From contig JAGVRJ010000006.1 in the NCBI GenBank assembly GCA_019059635.1, positions 682,001 to 746,000 on the forward strand: a stretch of DNA of 64,000 nt. The letters run 5' to 3'. The position numbers were made by a program, and so were the translations under genes. This stretch comes from Proales similis (lineage: Eukaryota; Rotifera; Eurotatoria; Ploima; Proalidae). Below are positions 35,723 to 45,800 of this stretch, piece after piece. Under the pieces are notes generated by a model. The model saw only the letters and a list, made by a program, of their open reading frames with translations. It made no database searches and was not told the origin of the DNA. How positions within the stretch are numbered: the stretch's first letter is position 1; each line of letters begins with the position of its first letter.

Positions 35723-36763
35723 GCAGCAGGTAACGCAAATAGTCGGTTGATTATTTTTTTTAGAAAATTAGGGCCCAAGCATTGAATTTAGAAGCAGAGT
35801 GCTCGCTAGGTTCTAATTCATGGTAGAGACCATTATCACAATTAAAAGTTATTCGTCGCTCATATAAAACAAGCCTAAATTGGCGTGCGTTTTCGAAGCG
35901 TTGCTCCCCAACTGCAGTGGTGGCATACGAGATTTAGAATCGTACCACAAACACTTATGCGTCTAGCAACCGCTTGGTCTCAGACCCTGTTTGCTTACTA
36001 TTATGCGCGCGGTCGTCGCAGGTTGTCACAATCATAAGTATTAATCGCTGCATCGCTAAGGTGGGCGAACTAGAGTTTATTCAAAGCGCATTTTTGAATA
36101 TTTAAACGAACTGGGCATATTTTTTCGTTACAGTCGATGGTTGATTAAGCTCTAAACTCATCCAGTTTGAGTGTATAAAGATTTTGTTTCGTTTATTTCA
36201 ACTACGTGATTTTGGTAATTATTTTGGTGAGTTCGAAAGAGACCTTTGTTCTCTCTTTTCTATGACAAGCGAAATGGAGAGGCGGCCGGAGAAGTAGAGA
36301 ATTAGGTGAGATGCGAAAGCAAAGCCGGCCAAGAGAGGGAGACAATCAGCGGCCAAAGTTCAAGCGCGTTGGTGTCCTCTGATATGCTTCATTGCTCACG
36401 CATTAAATTCGATCTGCATGTGTAACACAAGATCAGTTTCATTTATTTTAATAAGAGCTCAGAAGAGAATATTCTCAATCAATTTTGAGATGTGATGGCT
36501 TGAGATGTGAGACTTGGCGTGTTAGCTGCGCAATCTTTACGGTTCGCTTTCGCCACACGTTCATACACACGTGCTTTCACTTTGATGCGTTTCTAGTCGT
36601 AGTCAATGCAACTGACTCGTTATGCATAAGTTTATGCGTGTTGTTGCGGTTCGGTTAATAACTCAGAATGCTCAATTAGTTTAGAACGACTCTCAGCTCG
36701 GGCATTTAAATTTTGCACACACAGACACTCACTCATTCACGGTGAACCAAGGCAACAGAATCA
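35723..36763. other. Intergenic STAND gene - ELOVL6
   Basis: About 1.04 kb containing the ELOVL6 promoter and 5' UTR. I see a purine-rich stretch at about 36240-36345 and CA-rich sequence (CACACACAGACACTCACTC) just before the ELOVL6 start. No further gene was recognised. Confidence 0.45.
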
Positions 36764-37702
36764 ATGGGCGGCATGGATTCATTTTTCGTCAGTGGTCAAT
36801 TTCAGGCGCGTAGCGGATACAACTACACCCACTTGTTTTTTGTCGAGCGTAAATTCTTCATTAACGATTATGTACTCTCCAAACGCGAATGGATGAACGC
36901 CAACTGGCATCTCAGCATCGTTTACGCCTTTGCATACATCATTGCGATATTTCTAGGAAAAGCGTACATGAAAGACAGGCCCAAGTATGACCTTCGAGGT
37001 GCTCTAATCGCCTGGAATATGCTGCTTGCCGTGTTCAGCATTATTGGCGCAGTTCGATTCTGGCCGGAGTTCTTTTACACTTTGACTCAGAAAGGCATCG
37101 ATCACTCGGTCTGCAACGACGACTACACGCATGGAGTGAGCGGCTGCTGGGCCTGGTATTTTATTCTCAGCAAATTGCCCGAGCTGGTCGACACCGTATT
37201 TATTGTTCTCCGCAAACAAGAGCTCATCTTTTTGCACTGGTACCATCACGCCACTGTCCTTGTTTATTGTTGGTTTTCGGCAAAAGACTTCACTGCATCG
37301 GGTCGATGGTTCGTTCTGATGAACTACACCGTGCACGCCGCAATGTACTCTTACTACGGATTCCGGGCGATGCGTTTCAAGATCCCCAAATGGGTGAACA
37401 TCGCTATCACAAGCGGACAGATATCGCAAATGATCATCGGAATTTATGTTAACTGCTTGGCCTATCTGAAAAAGCAACGAGGCGAAGCATGCCAGGTGAC
37501 CGACGAGAACATTAAATGGTCATTCATCATGTACTTTACCTATTTCCTTCTTTTCTTCAAATTTTTCTATGACGCCTACCTGTCGCCCAAGAGCAAAAAG
37601 TTTGTCAAGCCGAACGAAAAATCCGTCCATTCAAATGGAAGTATCAAAGCCAATGGCCACACGCGCCAAGATCAAAACAACAACACCAAAAAATCCAATT
37701 AG
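36764..37702 (+). CDS. ELOVL6: Very-long-chain fatty acid elongase, ELOVL6 type
   Basis: 3-ketoacyl-CoA synthase of the ER, which condenses malonyl-CoA with saturated C12-C16 acyl-CoAs. Single exon, 312 aa. Diagnostic motifs are KLPELVDTVF (about 137-146), the catalytic histidine box LHWYHH (His158, 161, 162), MNYTVHAAMYSYY and QISQMIIGI. ELOVL6-specific sequence includes YDLRGALIAWNMLLAVFS, KGIDHSVCND and LRKQELIFLHWYHHATVL. About seven hydrophobic helices are visible. The tail is Asn/Lys-rich and ends KKSN, a dilysine KKxx ER-retrieval signal. ATG 36764 is followed by a second Met three codons on. Its 3' end lies in a sequence block duplicated at 40054-40409. Confidence 0.95.
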   Translation: MGGMDSFFVSGQFQARSGYNYTHLFFVERKFFINDYVLSKREWMNANWHLSIVYAFAYIIAIFLGKAYMKDRPKYDLRGALIAWNMLLAVFSIIGAVRFWPEFFYTLTQKGIDHSVCNDDYTHGVSGCWAWYFILSKLPELVDTVFIVLRKQELIFLHWYHHATVLVYCWFSAKDFTASGRWFVLMNYTVHAAMYSYYGFRAMRFKIPKWVNIAITSGQISQMIIGIYVNCLAYLKKQRGEACQVTDENIKWSFIMYFTYFLLFFKFFYDAYLSPKSKKFVKPNEKSVHSNGSIKANGHTRQDQNNNTKKSN

Positions 37703-37787
37703 GACGCTAACAAGCTGAAGGAGAGTGGAGTTGTTAAGGAAATTAAGGAAAACCTCATTTAGGGCTGGGCTCAGTATTTCTTTTCCT

Positions 37788-37799
37788 TTTATTAATAAA
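37788..37799. terminator. Palindromic bidirectional poly(A) signal (copy A)
   Basis: TTTATTAATAAA is its own reverse complement and supplies AATAAA on both strands. Here the plus-strand AATAAA (37794-37799) lies 92 bp after the ELOVL6 stop. The same 12-mer is kept in copy B at 40092-40103. Confidence 0.6.
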
Positions 37800-37981
37800 G
37801 TTATTCACTTATTAGCAGAAGAGTGCGCACGGTTTTTCTCAATCCAAAGATATCAATAACACAAGTCTCGCTTGGGGGCATACTTTTGAAGGGCTAAACT
37901 TTGAATTAGTAGATTGAGTATAAATCGCTTCGGGTTGGGATCGTGTTAATCTAGTCGAGTTCACGGAGTTTGTTCAATTGA

Positions 37982-38105
37982 TCATGAGTTTTGTTCAAAG
38001 AGCATGAGCTGTCAGAAGCCGGAATCAAACAGGCGAACAAGTTTTTTTTCTGCTGGTTATCTCACCTTATCGCGGAGCTCCTGGATTTTATAGAGAGCTG
38101 ACGTG
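37982..38105 (-). pseudogene. Truncated duplicate of the ROGDI 3' end
   Basis: Exact copy of ROGDI exon 10 (37982-38008), its last intron (38009-38065) and the final 40 bp of exon 9 (38066-38105). It stops abruptly at 38105, with no upstream ROGDI exon before it. It cannot encode a protein and is a by-product of the repeat that flanks the insertion. Confidence 0.88.
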
Positions 38106-40053
38106 GAAAGAAAGCCGTAACAGGCAAAACCGTTTTCGCAAACAGCAGGTACCCATGTCATAAGATATTCGAAAAATATGGCGGATAAGCTGGGTCTATT
38201 ACATTAACTTAATATTTTTCACTCATCTAAAGAAGAAAAGAATTTTAAAAGCCCTATGAATGCGCATTCGAAACTTCCCTGAGCGTCAAAGTCACCCTAA
38301 AACTTAAAATTTTCATTGAGCGACTTCATATGTTTATTTTGACAGAAGAGTTGATTCAATTCGATGGTCATCGTCAAACAGATGGCCTGTTTTCCAGCGA
38401 GGAAAGGGAACGTTCAGGGTTGGATTGAACACTCTCGTAAATCTGCTTCCTGACTTCGGGGTTTTCGATATTCAATCTGTCATCGAAATGAACCACATCA
38501 GGCGTTTGAAAATCTCCGCCCCAAAATACCCCTTTGCTCTTTGCTTTTCGAATAAAGCACTCTGCGTATTCAGGCGCTGGCGGAGACAAGCATTCACTAT
38601 TGCACCACTTCCCGTCAGAGCTGATCACGTTCAGATCGACGGCATGGCCAACAAAGTGATTTGATGATTTTGCTGGTGTAACGATCGACCCGGAAATAGG
38701 AGTTTCAGTTCGCCTAAATGATGAAGTTATGTGAATTTTTACCTGGCACTCTTGTGCCGCGGCGAATAAAGAGTCAGCATGCGGCACGAAACCAGTGTGT
38801 ACGAAGAGCTTTGAACTCGACGGAAAAACAAGAGATGCAGGCATTTTGTAATGAATAATTTCACAACTTGATGGCGCTGGACTAGTTGATGTTGGAGCAG
38901 TTAGAGTTGAAGATGTTGAAGAAGGTGAAGTTGAAGTAGCTGAAGGGGAAACAGGCTCAATAATGTCCTTAGCGCAAATTTGTTCGGGGGGTGGCTTATA
39001 ATCGGGAAAAAAGTAATCACTGGTGACATAATCATCATCCATTAATACACAACCAGTAGATCCAATAGAATGGGTGCCATAACCGGCAGGGCACTTATAG
39101 CAAAATGTGGCTCCTGGATACCCATAAGCTCTATTAAAATAATAGCCAATAGGACATGGAATCGGAGACTGAGTCGGATCTGGGCAATAATGACCATTGG
39201 GACAGTATAGACAGCTTTGCATGCCAGACTGGTCTGCATAATACCCTCGTTTGCATGAATCACAAATAACCGCGCCTGGATAACCATAAGGTCGAGAAAA
39301 AGCGCTACCGGCTGGGCATGGTACCGGCGATTGAGAAGGATCGCAGCATTTGTGACCGTCCGGGCAGTAGTTACAACTCAACCAGCCTGTTGAATTGGCG
39401 TAGTATCCGGGATTACACTTGGGGCACACAGTTGCGCCAGAATGCCCAGAACACCATTACAGAAATGGCCTATTGAACACGGGATGCAACTGTTTCCACT
39501 TGGGTAATTCCCAGAACTGCAATATTGCGAACCGGAAGTCACCTCAAGAAATTGAAACCAAATGGTCAGAAGAAGAAAACATATCATGTTGAAGATTTTT
39601 TTAAAGAACTAACCTTTGATCAGTAGTAAGATTTATTTATACCAGATTGTTTCATCATCAATAAGCTGATAAAAAGTTAGAAGATCGTCTCGATAAAATT
39701 TACCAAGCTTTAGCAAAGAGGAACAGGTGCGGCTTATTAAAATATGAATAAAAAGGTTCTTGCATTTTTAAAATTCCCACCATCATTCCCTTACTTTTCT
39801 TCAATTTCTTGAAACATCTGCTATTTTCGGATTGATCATCGATTCAAACAACAAAAGTTATTGTGAAATACGTTCTTCTTACCTTGAACTTATCGTTAAG
39901 AGAGTGAATTAACAGTCCCCAAATTCACCTAGTTTCGGGTGTGTACTCAACTCACGCTATGATCATGAATTCAACGGCGACTTTTTTTGGCATTGTTTTA
40001 TCGCCTTTTTCGTTGGTTCGAACTTATTTGCACATCTAACTCAGTTATTGGAT
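38106..40053. other. Inserted segment between the direct repeats
   Basis: 1,948 bp lying between copies A and B and absent from the inferred ancestral ELOVL6-ROGDI junction. It holds one minus-strand gene (38374-39587), a minus-strand AATAAA (plus TTTATT at 38333-38338) 36 bp after its stop, and about 0.47 kb upstream that could be its promoter. No terminal inverted repeats, transposase or poly(A) tract was recognised at its edges. Confidence 0.8.
38374..39587 (-). CDS. Secreted Cys-rich (GCC2/GCC3-like) peptidase M15 protein
   Basis: Signal peptide (MICFLLLTIWF onward), then a Cys-rich region of ~40-residue repeats with CPAGSAFSRPYGYPG, CPDGHKCCDPSQSP and CPIGYYFNRAYGYPG, resembling GCC2/GCC3 (ephrin-receptor-like) repeats. 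A Ser/Thr/Pro-rich linker follows, then a C-terminal peptidase M15 domain. M15 zinc ligands are visible: SSNHFVGHAVDLN (SxHxxGxAxD type, about residues 282-294) and VVHFD (about 343), with ITSSFRR before and WGGDF between. M15 enzymes (VanY type) are D-Ala-D-Ala carboxypeptidases acting on bacterial peptidoglycan, so a digestive or antibacterial role is plausible (inference). Two exons, 39587-39455 and 39386-38374, give 381 aa. The 68-bp 'intron' is itself homologous to repeat coding sequence, so the alternative is a frameshifted gene. Confidence 0.8.
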
Positions 40054-40409
40054 AAAACCTCATTTAGGACTGGGCTCGTATTTCTTTTCCTTTTATTAAT
40101 AAATTTATTCACTTATTAGCAGAAGAGTGCCCTCGGTTTTTCTCAAGCCAGAGATATCAATAACACCAGTCTCGCTTGGGAGCATACATTTAAAGGGCTA
40201 ATGTTTGAATGAGTAGATTGAGTATAAATCGCTTTGGGATGGGATCGCGTTAATCTAGTCGAGTTCACGGAGTTTGTTCAATTGATCATGAGTTTTGTTC
40301 AAAGAGCATGAGCTGTCAGAAGCCGGAATCAAACAGGCGAACAAGTTTTTTTTCTGCTGGTTATCTCACCTTATCGCGGAGCTCCTGGATTTTATAGAGA
40401 GCTGACGTG
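40054..40409. repeat. Direct repeat, copy B (ROGDI side)
   Basis: Second copy of the block at 37749-38105. On the minus strand it contains the functional ROGDI exon 10, last intron and the end of exon 9. On the plus strand it contains a copy of the ELOVL6 3' UTR beginning at AAAACCTCATTTAGG. Confidence 0.92.
40092..40103. terminator. Palindromic bidirectional poly(A) signal (copy B)
   Basis: Same TTTATTAATAAA palindrome as in copy A. For ROGDI (minus strand) it lies about 185 bp past the stop. A second minus-strand AATAAA is at 40104-40109. Confidence 0.55.
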
Positions 40410-41516
40410 AAAAGTCCCATAATCTGATTAAGTTGAACAACGTTCTCAGACTCGATCTTAAACCAAGAAATTTGTGAGCTTTGAATGATAGCAAGCAAGC
40501 GAACGTCAGAAATCTACCACGTATTTTGTTGATTCACTTCCCTTAAGCAAATAAATGGCCAGGACTATTTTGGCGCCTTGGGTGTAAAAGCTGAAAACCA
40601 GATCGTTGGGAACAAGCGGAAATATTCTCTTCAAACACAAGCGCTATATGTGAACTATACCGAGAACAATTGAACCACGAGACCAATTTACCATATTTTT
40701 TTGATTCTGAAGCTCACTGATGTGGCGCTTCTTGGGAAAGAGCAGGGCGTTACGAGCCGCATTGAATGACTCAAATATTCGGTCCATTTCCTACAACGAT
40801 TGTTAGGAGGCGAGAATCGACACAGAATTGATAACGAAAAGCTCACATAAATGGCCTGATCAAGCCCACAGAAGTTGAGCATGCTCAAGTCTCGTTTGAT
40901 TGACTCGGTTATCTCATAGGCATTCGACACCTTGTTACTTTTGTGAGATCGGCCATTCAGCAAACATTCAGCATTTTACTTGATAAAGCGTCCAGTGCTC
41001 GTTATCTTTTGATTTGTAAAAGAAGTTGTTATGACGACTGCTTGGACGATAATTAATTTCCTTTTGGTACTCTGTTTCAGATTCTGTGTTTCAAATCAGA
41101 TGGAAAGCTAAAATGAAATTACAATGTTTTGAAGGTGGCTGAAGTTCATGCTGAGTTGGCATCTGATTCCATCATGTCTGAATTTTGACATTCTAAAAGT
41201 CAATCTGATTTCAAGTTGATGCCTTTTTAACTCTTCTTACGTGTTGGAGCCGAGAAAAAGTCTTCCGTTGGGAATTGAGTCCGAATTGATGGATTTGAAA
41301 TTTTGAAGAATCAACTTGAACGTGAGATTTTTTGGAATTACTATCAAACGCCTTAATTGAGCTTTGGTATTTATAGCCTACGTCTACGAGTTGACGCAAT
41401 TGATCAAGATAGAGTGGCACCTCAGCGCCCAAGAATAAAGCCAACTCCTACAAATGGCAATGCTCAAACCTAATCAATTGAATATTTGACTTGCTGCTTA
41501 CTCGTCGCTGCTCCAT
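40286..41516 (-). CDS. ROGDI: ROGDI homologue (Rabconnectin-3/RAVE partner)
   Basis: Leucine-zipper-type protein of the rabconnectin-3 complex that regulates V-ATPase assembly (family knowledge). Ten short exons (41516-41502, 41447-41382, 41314-41241, 41192-41123, 41069-40980, 40930-40847, 40790-40692, 40628-40518, 40456-40370, 40312-40286) total 723 nt, 240 aa. Human ROGDI is 287 aa. Matches to the family: LGAEVPLYLDQLRQLVD, GRLFLGSNT (family FILGSCG), NNFFYKSKDNEHWTLYQ (family NNQLLHFAFREDKQWKLQQ), DRIFESFNAARNALLFP, FPLVPNDLVFSFY and YKIQELRDK. The first exon codes only five residues. The last exon (LMLFEQNS) is assigned by splice signals and phase only. Convergent with ELOVL6 before the insertion. 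Confidence 0.85.
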
Positions 41517-42800
41517 TCAGTTCTATTATCAAAATTTCTGACAAATAAATGAGACCAAACGCAGAGGTTTGCTTATGTTTCGGAAAAATTATGCAAAAAT
41601 GTTAGTAATTTCATGCAACTTCCCGTTTATGTATGAAAAGAAGCGAAAAGAAGAAGACAAAACAGCAGGTCTGTCTATTCCGCTACTCAAGTCTTTTCTG
41701 AAGCATTCAAGGCCACATTGGTCTCTCCACATTGAACCAAGTAAATAAAAACAAATTCTTTCGCTTTGTCGAATCGAACCTATGTGCATTATCATTAAGG
41801 AACTGGATTTAAAACCTAGCCCGACAGAGAACTGTTTCCGAGATGTCCAAGTGTCGCTCATTTGCGTTAATACCACAAGGATGGGATTCCTGTCAAATAA
41901 ATTAGCCGTAAGAAGCGGTTCGGAGCCAAGGCCATGCGATTCGGTGACCATAAGCATTCGTACTAATGACTGGCATACGATTTTTGGAATCAGGAGACAT
42001 CTCAGTGTTGTGAAAACAAAAATATAGACGAGGCTGATACAAAATTTCACTGGAATGACCAACTCGACTCTTGGATGAACTCAGACTAGCTGAAAGAAGG
42101 CACACGTTTACATGAGTTTGCTCACTTTCGGGTCGAAGGTTCAGCGAGCGGCAGGTAGAATTACCTGCAGGAGCGAGTAACAGAATGTTAACTTTAATAC
42201 TCCCGCTAATGACTCGCATACCTAAATCACATGGAACGCGTCATATAAATCCTAAATATAAATAGAATCTAAACTTGTATTAGTGTAGAGATCTCTCGAT
42301 TAAGTCAACTTTGACAATAAATATTGCACACCAATACCAATCGTATAGCAGGTCTAGCACCTAAAGGACACGATCTTAGGTTTTTTTTTCGTCTTTCAGC
42401 TCCTAAAGGATTCATACAAGCGTGTCTTTCGGTCGCCATCTTTTACACTTTGCAAGAATAGCTGATAAAAAAGAGAAAGCTTGACTATTTTCCAGACCTG
42501 GCTTCGAAGATGTCAAAGTTTTTCAAGATCGTTGTTAGGGAGCGTTCTTTTATACTCAATACTTTTGTTTATCATTCAAGCTTATCTTATTGACCCCTTG
42601 ATAAGTGAACAAACAAGAAACTATTTATGAACGTTCAAGACCAGATTTGCTTCGAAAATAATTCTTTTGTAAAAATCCGTTGAATAAATTCTTTAAATAA
42701 ATAATCATTCATAAATAATCGGCTCAATTCTCACGAGGGACTTGATTTTAACTTTTTAAAAACTTAAATGTTTAATTAAAAGACCTAGCGCGTTCTGCAG
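41517..42800. other. Unassigned region upstream of ROGDI
   Basis: 1.28 kb between ROGDI (5') and the DOMON gene (3'), both on the minus strand. It contains overlapping minus-strand open stretches (41589-42062, 41902-42219) that I could not join into a credible gene. A very faint resemblance to the N-terminus of a trypsin-like protease (around 41870-41960) is not strong enough to call. An AATAAA lies at about 42316 on the plus strand. Confidence 0.35.
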
Positions 42801-45800
42801 CTAATCTGTCGATGATTCGCTCAAACTATGTGATAAAGAGTCCAAGTTAATGGGCCTTTTCTGGTCATCCTCTATTGTCTCGCCCAAGCAGCTCTCAGTC
42901 TCAGTGTTTTCGTCTTTCTCAATTGTCTGATTTGGAGCGATTACATTTATCGTTGGACGAAATTGGTCCGCTTTAAAGTCCATGAATGAAGAAAACTTGG
43001 TGTCGAAATCTTCGACTAATTTTTGTTTTGAATCGCTCTTGTCGATATCTTGATCGTTCAACCCAAAAGGCCAACTCTTAACGTTGAGTTCATGCGAAAG
43101 CTCTTCTGAGCCGACCATTTCCTCTTTTATGTCCGAGTCCCATTTTTCGCTTGCGAGCCGCAAGTCCTTTTGTTTATCCAGATTGGAATGGTTCGCACCG
43201 TTTTCTTGATTGCCATGGACTAATTAGAATTTTCTAAACCATCGATTGCCCGAAAGTCGTTCCAGTTACCTATCGAAGAATAGTAAGCTTCCTGTTCGCC
43301 CAAATTCTCCACGTTTAAGAATACGCAAGATTTCTCTCTTAATGCTTTGTCCAGTTTCGTGAAGAACTCGTTTTCTCCAACTCCCTCGAGTGTTTCCGAG
43401 TCTAAAGAGAGGAGCTTGTCGCCTCGCAACAGCCCAGCCTTCATAGCAGCCGATTCGTTCTCGATTCGATCAATTATCAAATATTCTCCTTGTTTCGAGA
43501 ACTCAATTCCTATGCTTTCGTCGGGCGAACTAGTCGCCAGCATGCAGAGCCGAGTACAACGAGTAATGGCTAGCAGATGATTCCAGGATAATCTCCGAGT
43601 TCACAAGGCTGATTTCAAAACTTACCTGAGTCGTCAAATGGGTCCTTTAATTGATTCAGATCATCAATTAGACTATCTTTGAGTGGCCCTTCCAACTCTT
43701 GGTTGAGCTCTTGATTAAAAGTTTCGAATTTGCCTCAAGCAAATTTAAAGCATAAAATCGATGATTACTTGTTGTTTGTTTGAAGCTGTCTACTGACTTG
43801 TGCGGCTCGAAGTCAAGCTTGGCCTCATAGGCAGAGGAGTTTAGGCTCGAGGTCTGCTCGTCGTTCGGGTCCAGCGACAACTGACTGGCTTTTTCGTGGT
43901 CGAACTTTTCAGCAGTTGAGAATCCCAGCGCCGCCTTGACCTCTCGACGTGTTCTCATTGACTCGTAATCTTCACTTCTTCGATCAATGAGTGGGGACTC
44001 TTTTAAGCTAAAAGGCGCCCCGAGGTCTGTGAAATTATTCTCGTTCTTGTTAAAATAAGAGCTGAAGTCCTCTTCTTCGAATTTCCTCTCAGACTCCTCA
44101 TCCGAATCGAGGTTGAGGCTCGGCTGCTTCAGCTCAAAGCTTCTATTTCCCTCAGCCGTGGTCCCGTCAAGTCTGAGTTGGACTGAGCCAGCCGATAGAT
44201 CATCCAGCCGATGTTGATAAGCCGTGTCTTCATTTGGGCGCTTCTCATGTGAGTCTTGAGCAAAATACCTTGCGCTGTCGAGATTCTCTCGTTTGGCTAG
44301 TGCTTCAGAAATTATTTGACTCAGGCCCTGTGGATTGGAGTTGTGCTCATTGACAGTCTGAAGCTTTTGCTGAACTTGTCGCTGATACGGAGGCGGGTCT
44401 ACGTCAATGCCCACCTCACGGCTACCTGTGAAATCGGTGTAATTGTACACGTGGCTTTCGTGTTCGGAAAAGGCCGGATTGTCGAAGTTGAACTCCATAT
44501 TGTGATGAGTGCGATTTCCATTTTCTCCCAGTTCCTCGATTCCCATTTGATGAAAATTGGCTTGAGCTAATCGATAGCTTCCACTTCCAGCTCTATCAGG
44601 CCAAAACGAGCCTCCCTAAAACGAGATCTGTATTGCTGAACCAGTTTGCATTCCGAATGACTTGTTCTTCACCTGCGATCGATTGGTTCTGGGAGAGCCT
44701 TGCGATTTTTGCCAGAAGTGATAAGCAGTCAAAAAGCTTCCGCCCAGGATGACCGAGACGAACAAACAGATGATCAAAGTGAGAACCCAGTGTCCTTGAT
44801 CATTGTTTTTTAGCGGCGCTAGTTGTTTGTTCGAGTTTTAATTAAACTGTTCAGAAAATAAGAATCAGACTCCCAACCTGCCTCAGTGGTCGTAGGCGCC
44901 GGCTGAGTGACACTCGCCCTGAAATCCGCGTATTGAGGCGAAGCTGCCAAGGATGTTGTCAAGTCGTTGTTCAGTTGATTAGCTGTTTCTTCTTTTGAAA
45001 CGGGCGATCTGACAGCGGCCTGGAAACTTCCCCTCGTGCTAGCTGAAGTGGCTCTAGCAATAATTTGCCTCGATTGACTGAATTGACGGTCTAAGTCAGC
45101 CGATTCAAAATTCAATGGTTTTTCGCTACCTGAATGAGAGTGGACTTAGCTCCGCGATACTTAGTTTCGAGTTGGCTTGAGCTAGAGACTCCGAGAGCTT
45201 AAATTCAATTGAGTTTAAAAAACTCTCAATTGCCGACATGAACAGAACGCTTTAATCACCCATTTGAGGAGCTCGCTGGTTACGTCCTTGGCCTTTTGGC
45301 TGTCCGGGTTCTCCAGTGCTGTTGACCATTCTAGTTGAGTAAAGCGCAAGTTCAGGTAGAGAGTAACGTCATTGAGGTTTTCTTTTGTTTTAGAGCATGA
45401 TGAAAACATCGTTTGATCTTGAGCCTGTCTCTCGCTTCTTTACCTTTGTTTGTGGTTGAAGCCGGTGCCGCGGATGTAGTTTCGTATTCACTTGTTGCAT
45501 TCATGCTCTGTTCTACTTGGCTAGTCGATTCTGTTTGGTTTTGCATCGCCGATGTTGACTGAGTAGTTTCTTCTGATGTAGTGCTTTCAAGTTCAACTGA
45601 GGGTGAAGTTTGGCTTAACTCGTCCGTTTCATTAGCACTAGTGGAGTTTATAAGCGATTCAGTCGTAGCGATTGAGGTCGATTCAAAGAAATTTGTTGAT
45701 GATTCAGTTGTCGGCAAATCTTGAGTAGTGGCATTTGCCAAATCTGAGACTGTTCCATCTGAAATTGTACTCGTGACCAAGTCCATTTCAGAACTTGCCA

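Larger units (their letters stand above)
37749..38105. repeat. Direct repeat, copy A (ELOVL6 side)
   Basis: A 357-bp block starting 46 bp after the ELOVL6 stop. It is repeated at 40054-40409 in the same orientation, 2,304-2,305 bp away. The first 196 bp differ by about 16 substitutions and one 1-bp indel; the last 161 bp (37945-38105) are identical by eye. The block spans the ELOVL6 3' UTR, the palindromic poly(A) element and, on the minus strand, the last exon, last intron and 40 bp of the penultimate exon of ROGDI. It flanks an inserted segment together with copy B. Confidence 0.92.

Noticed and set aside
38714-38742. 29-bp GTAAAA...TTTAG segment inside the M15 gene that resembles the ultra-short introns
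   Set aside because: It is open in frame and encodes VKIHITSSF, conserved sequence just before the M15 zinc motif, and removing 29 bp would break the frame.
38106-40053. Transposon interpretation of the inserted segment
   Set aside because: No terminal repeats, transposase, reverse transcriptase or poly(A) tail at the edges, and a 356-bp target duplication is far longer than any known transposase makes.
41589-42219. Possible small gene or decayed trypsin-like protease on the minus strand
   Set aside because: Only a faint WPWL / HPCG-like pattern across different frames with stops; no splice model preserved it and no catalytic triad is visible.
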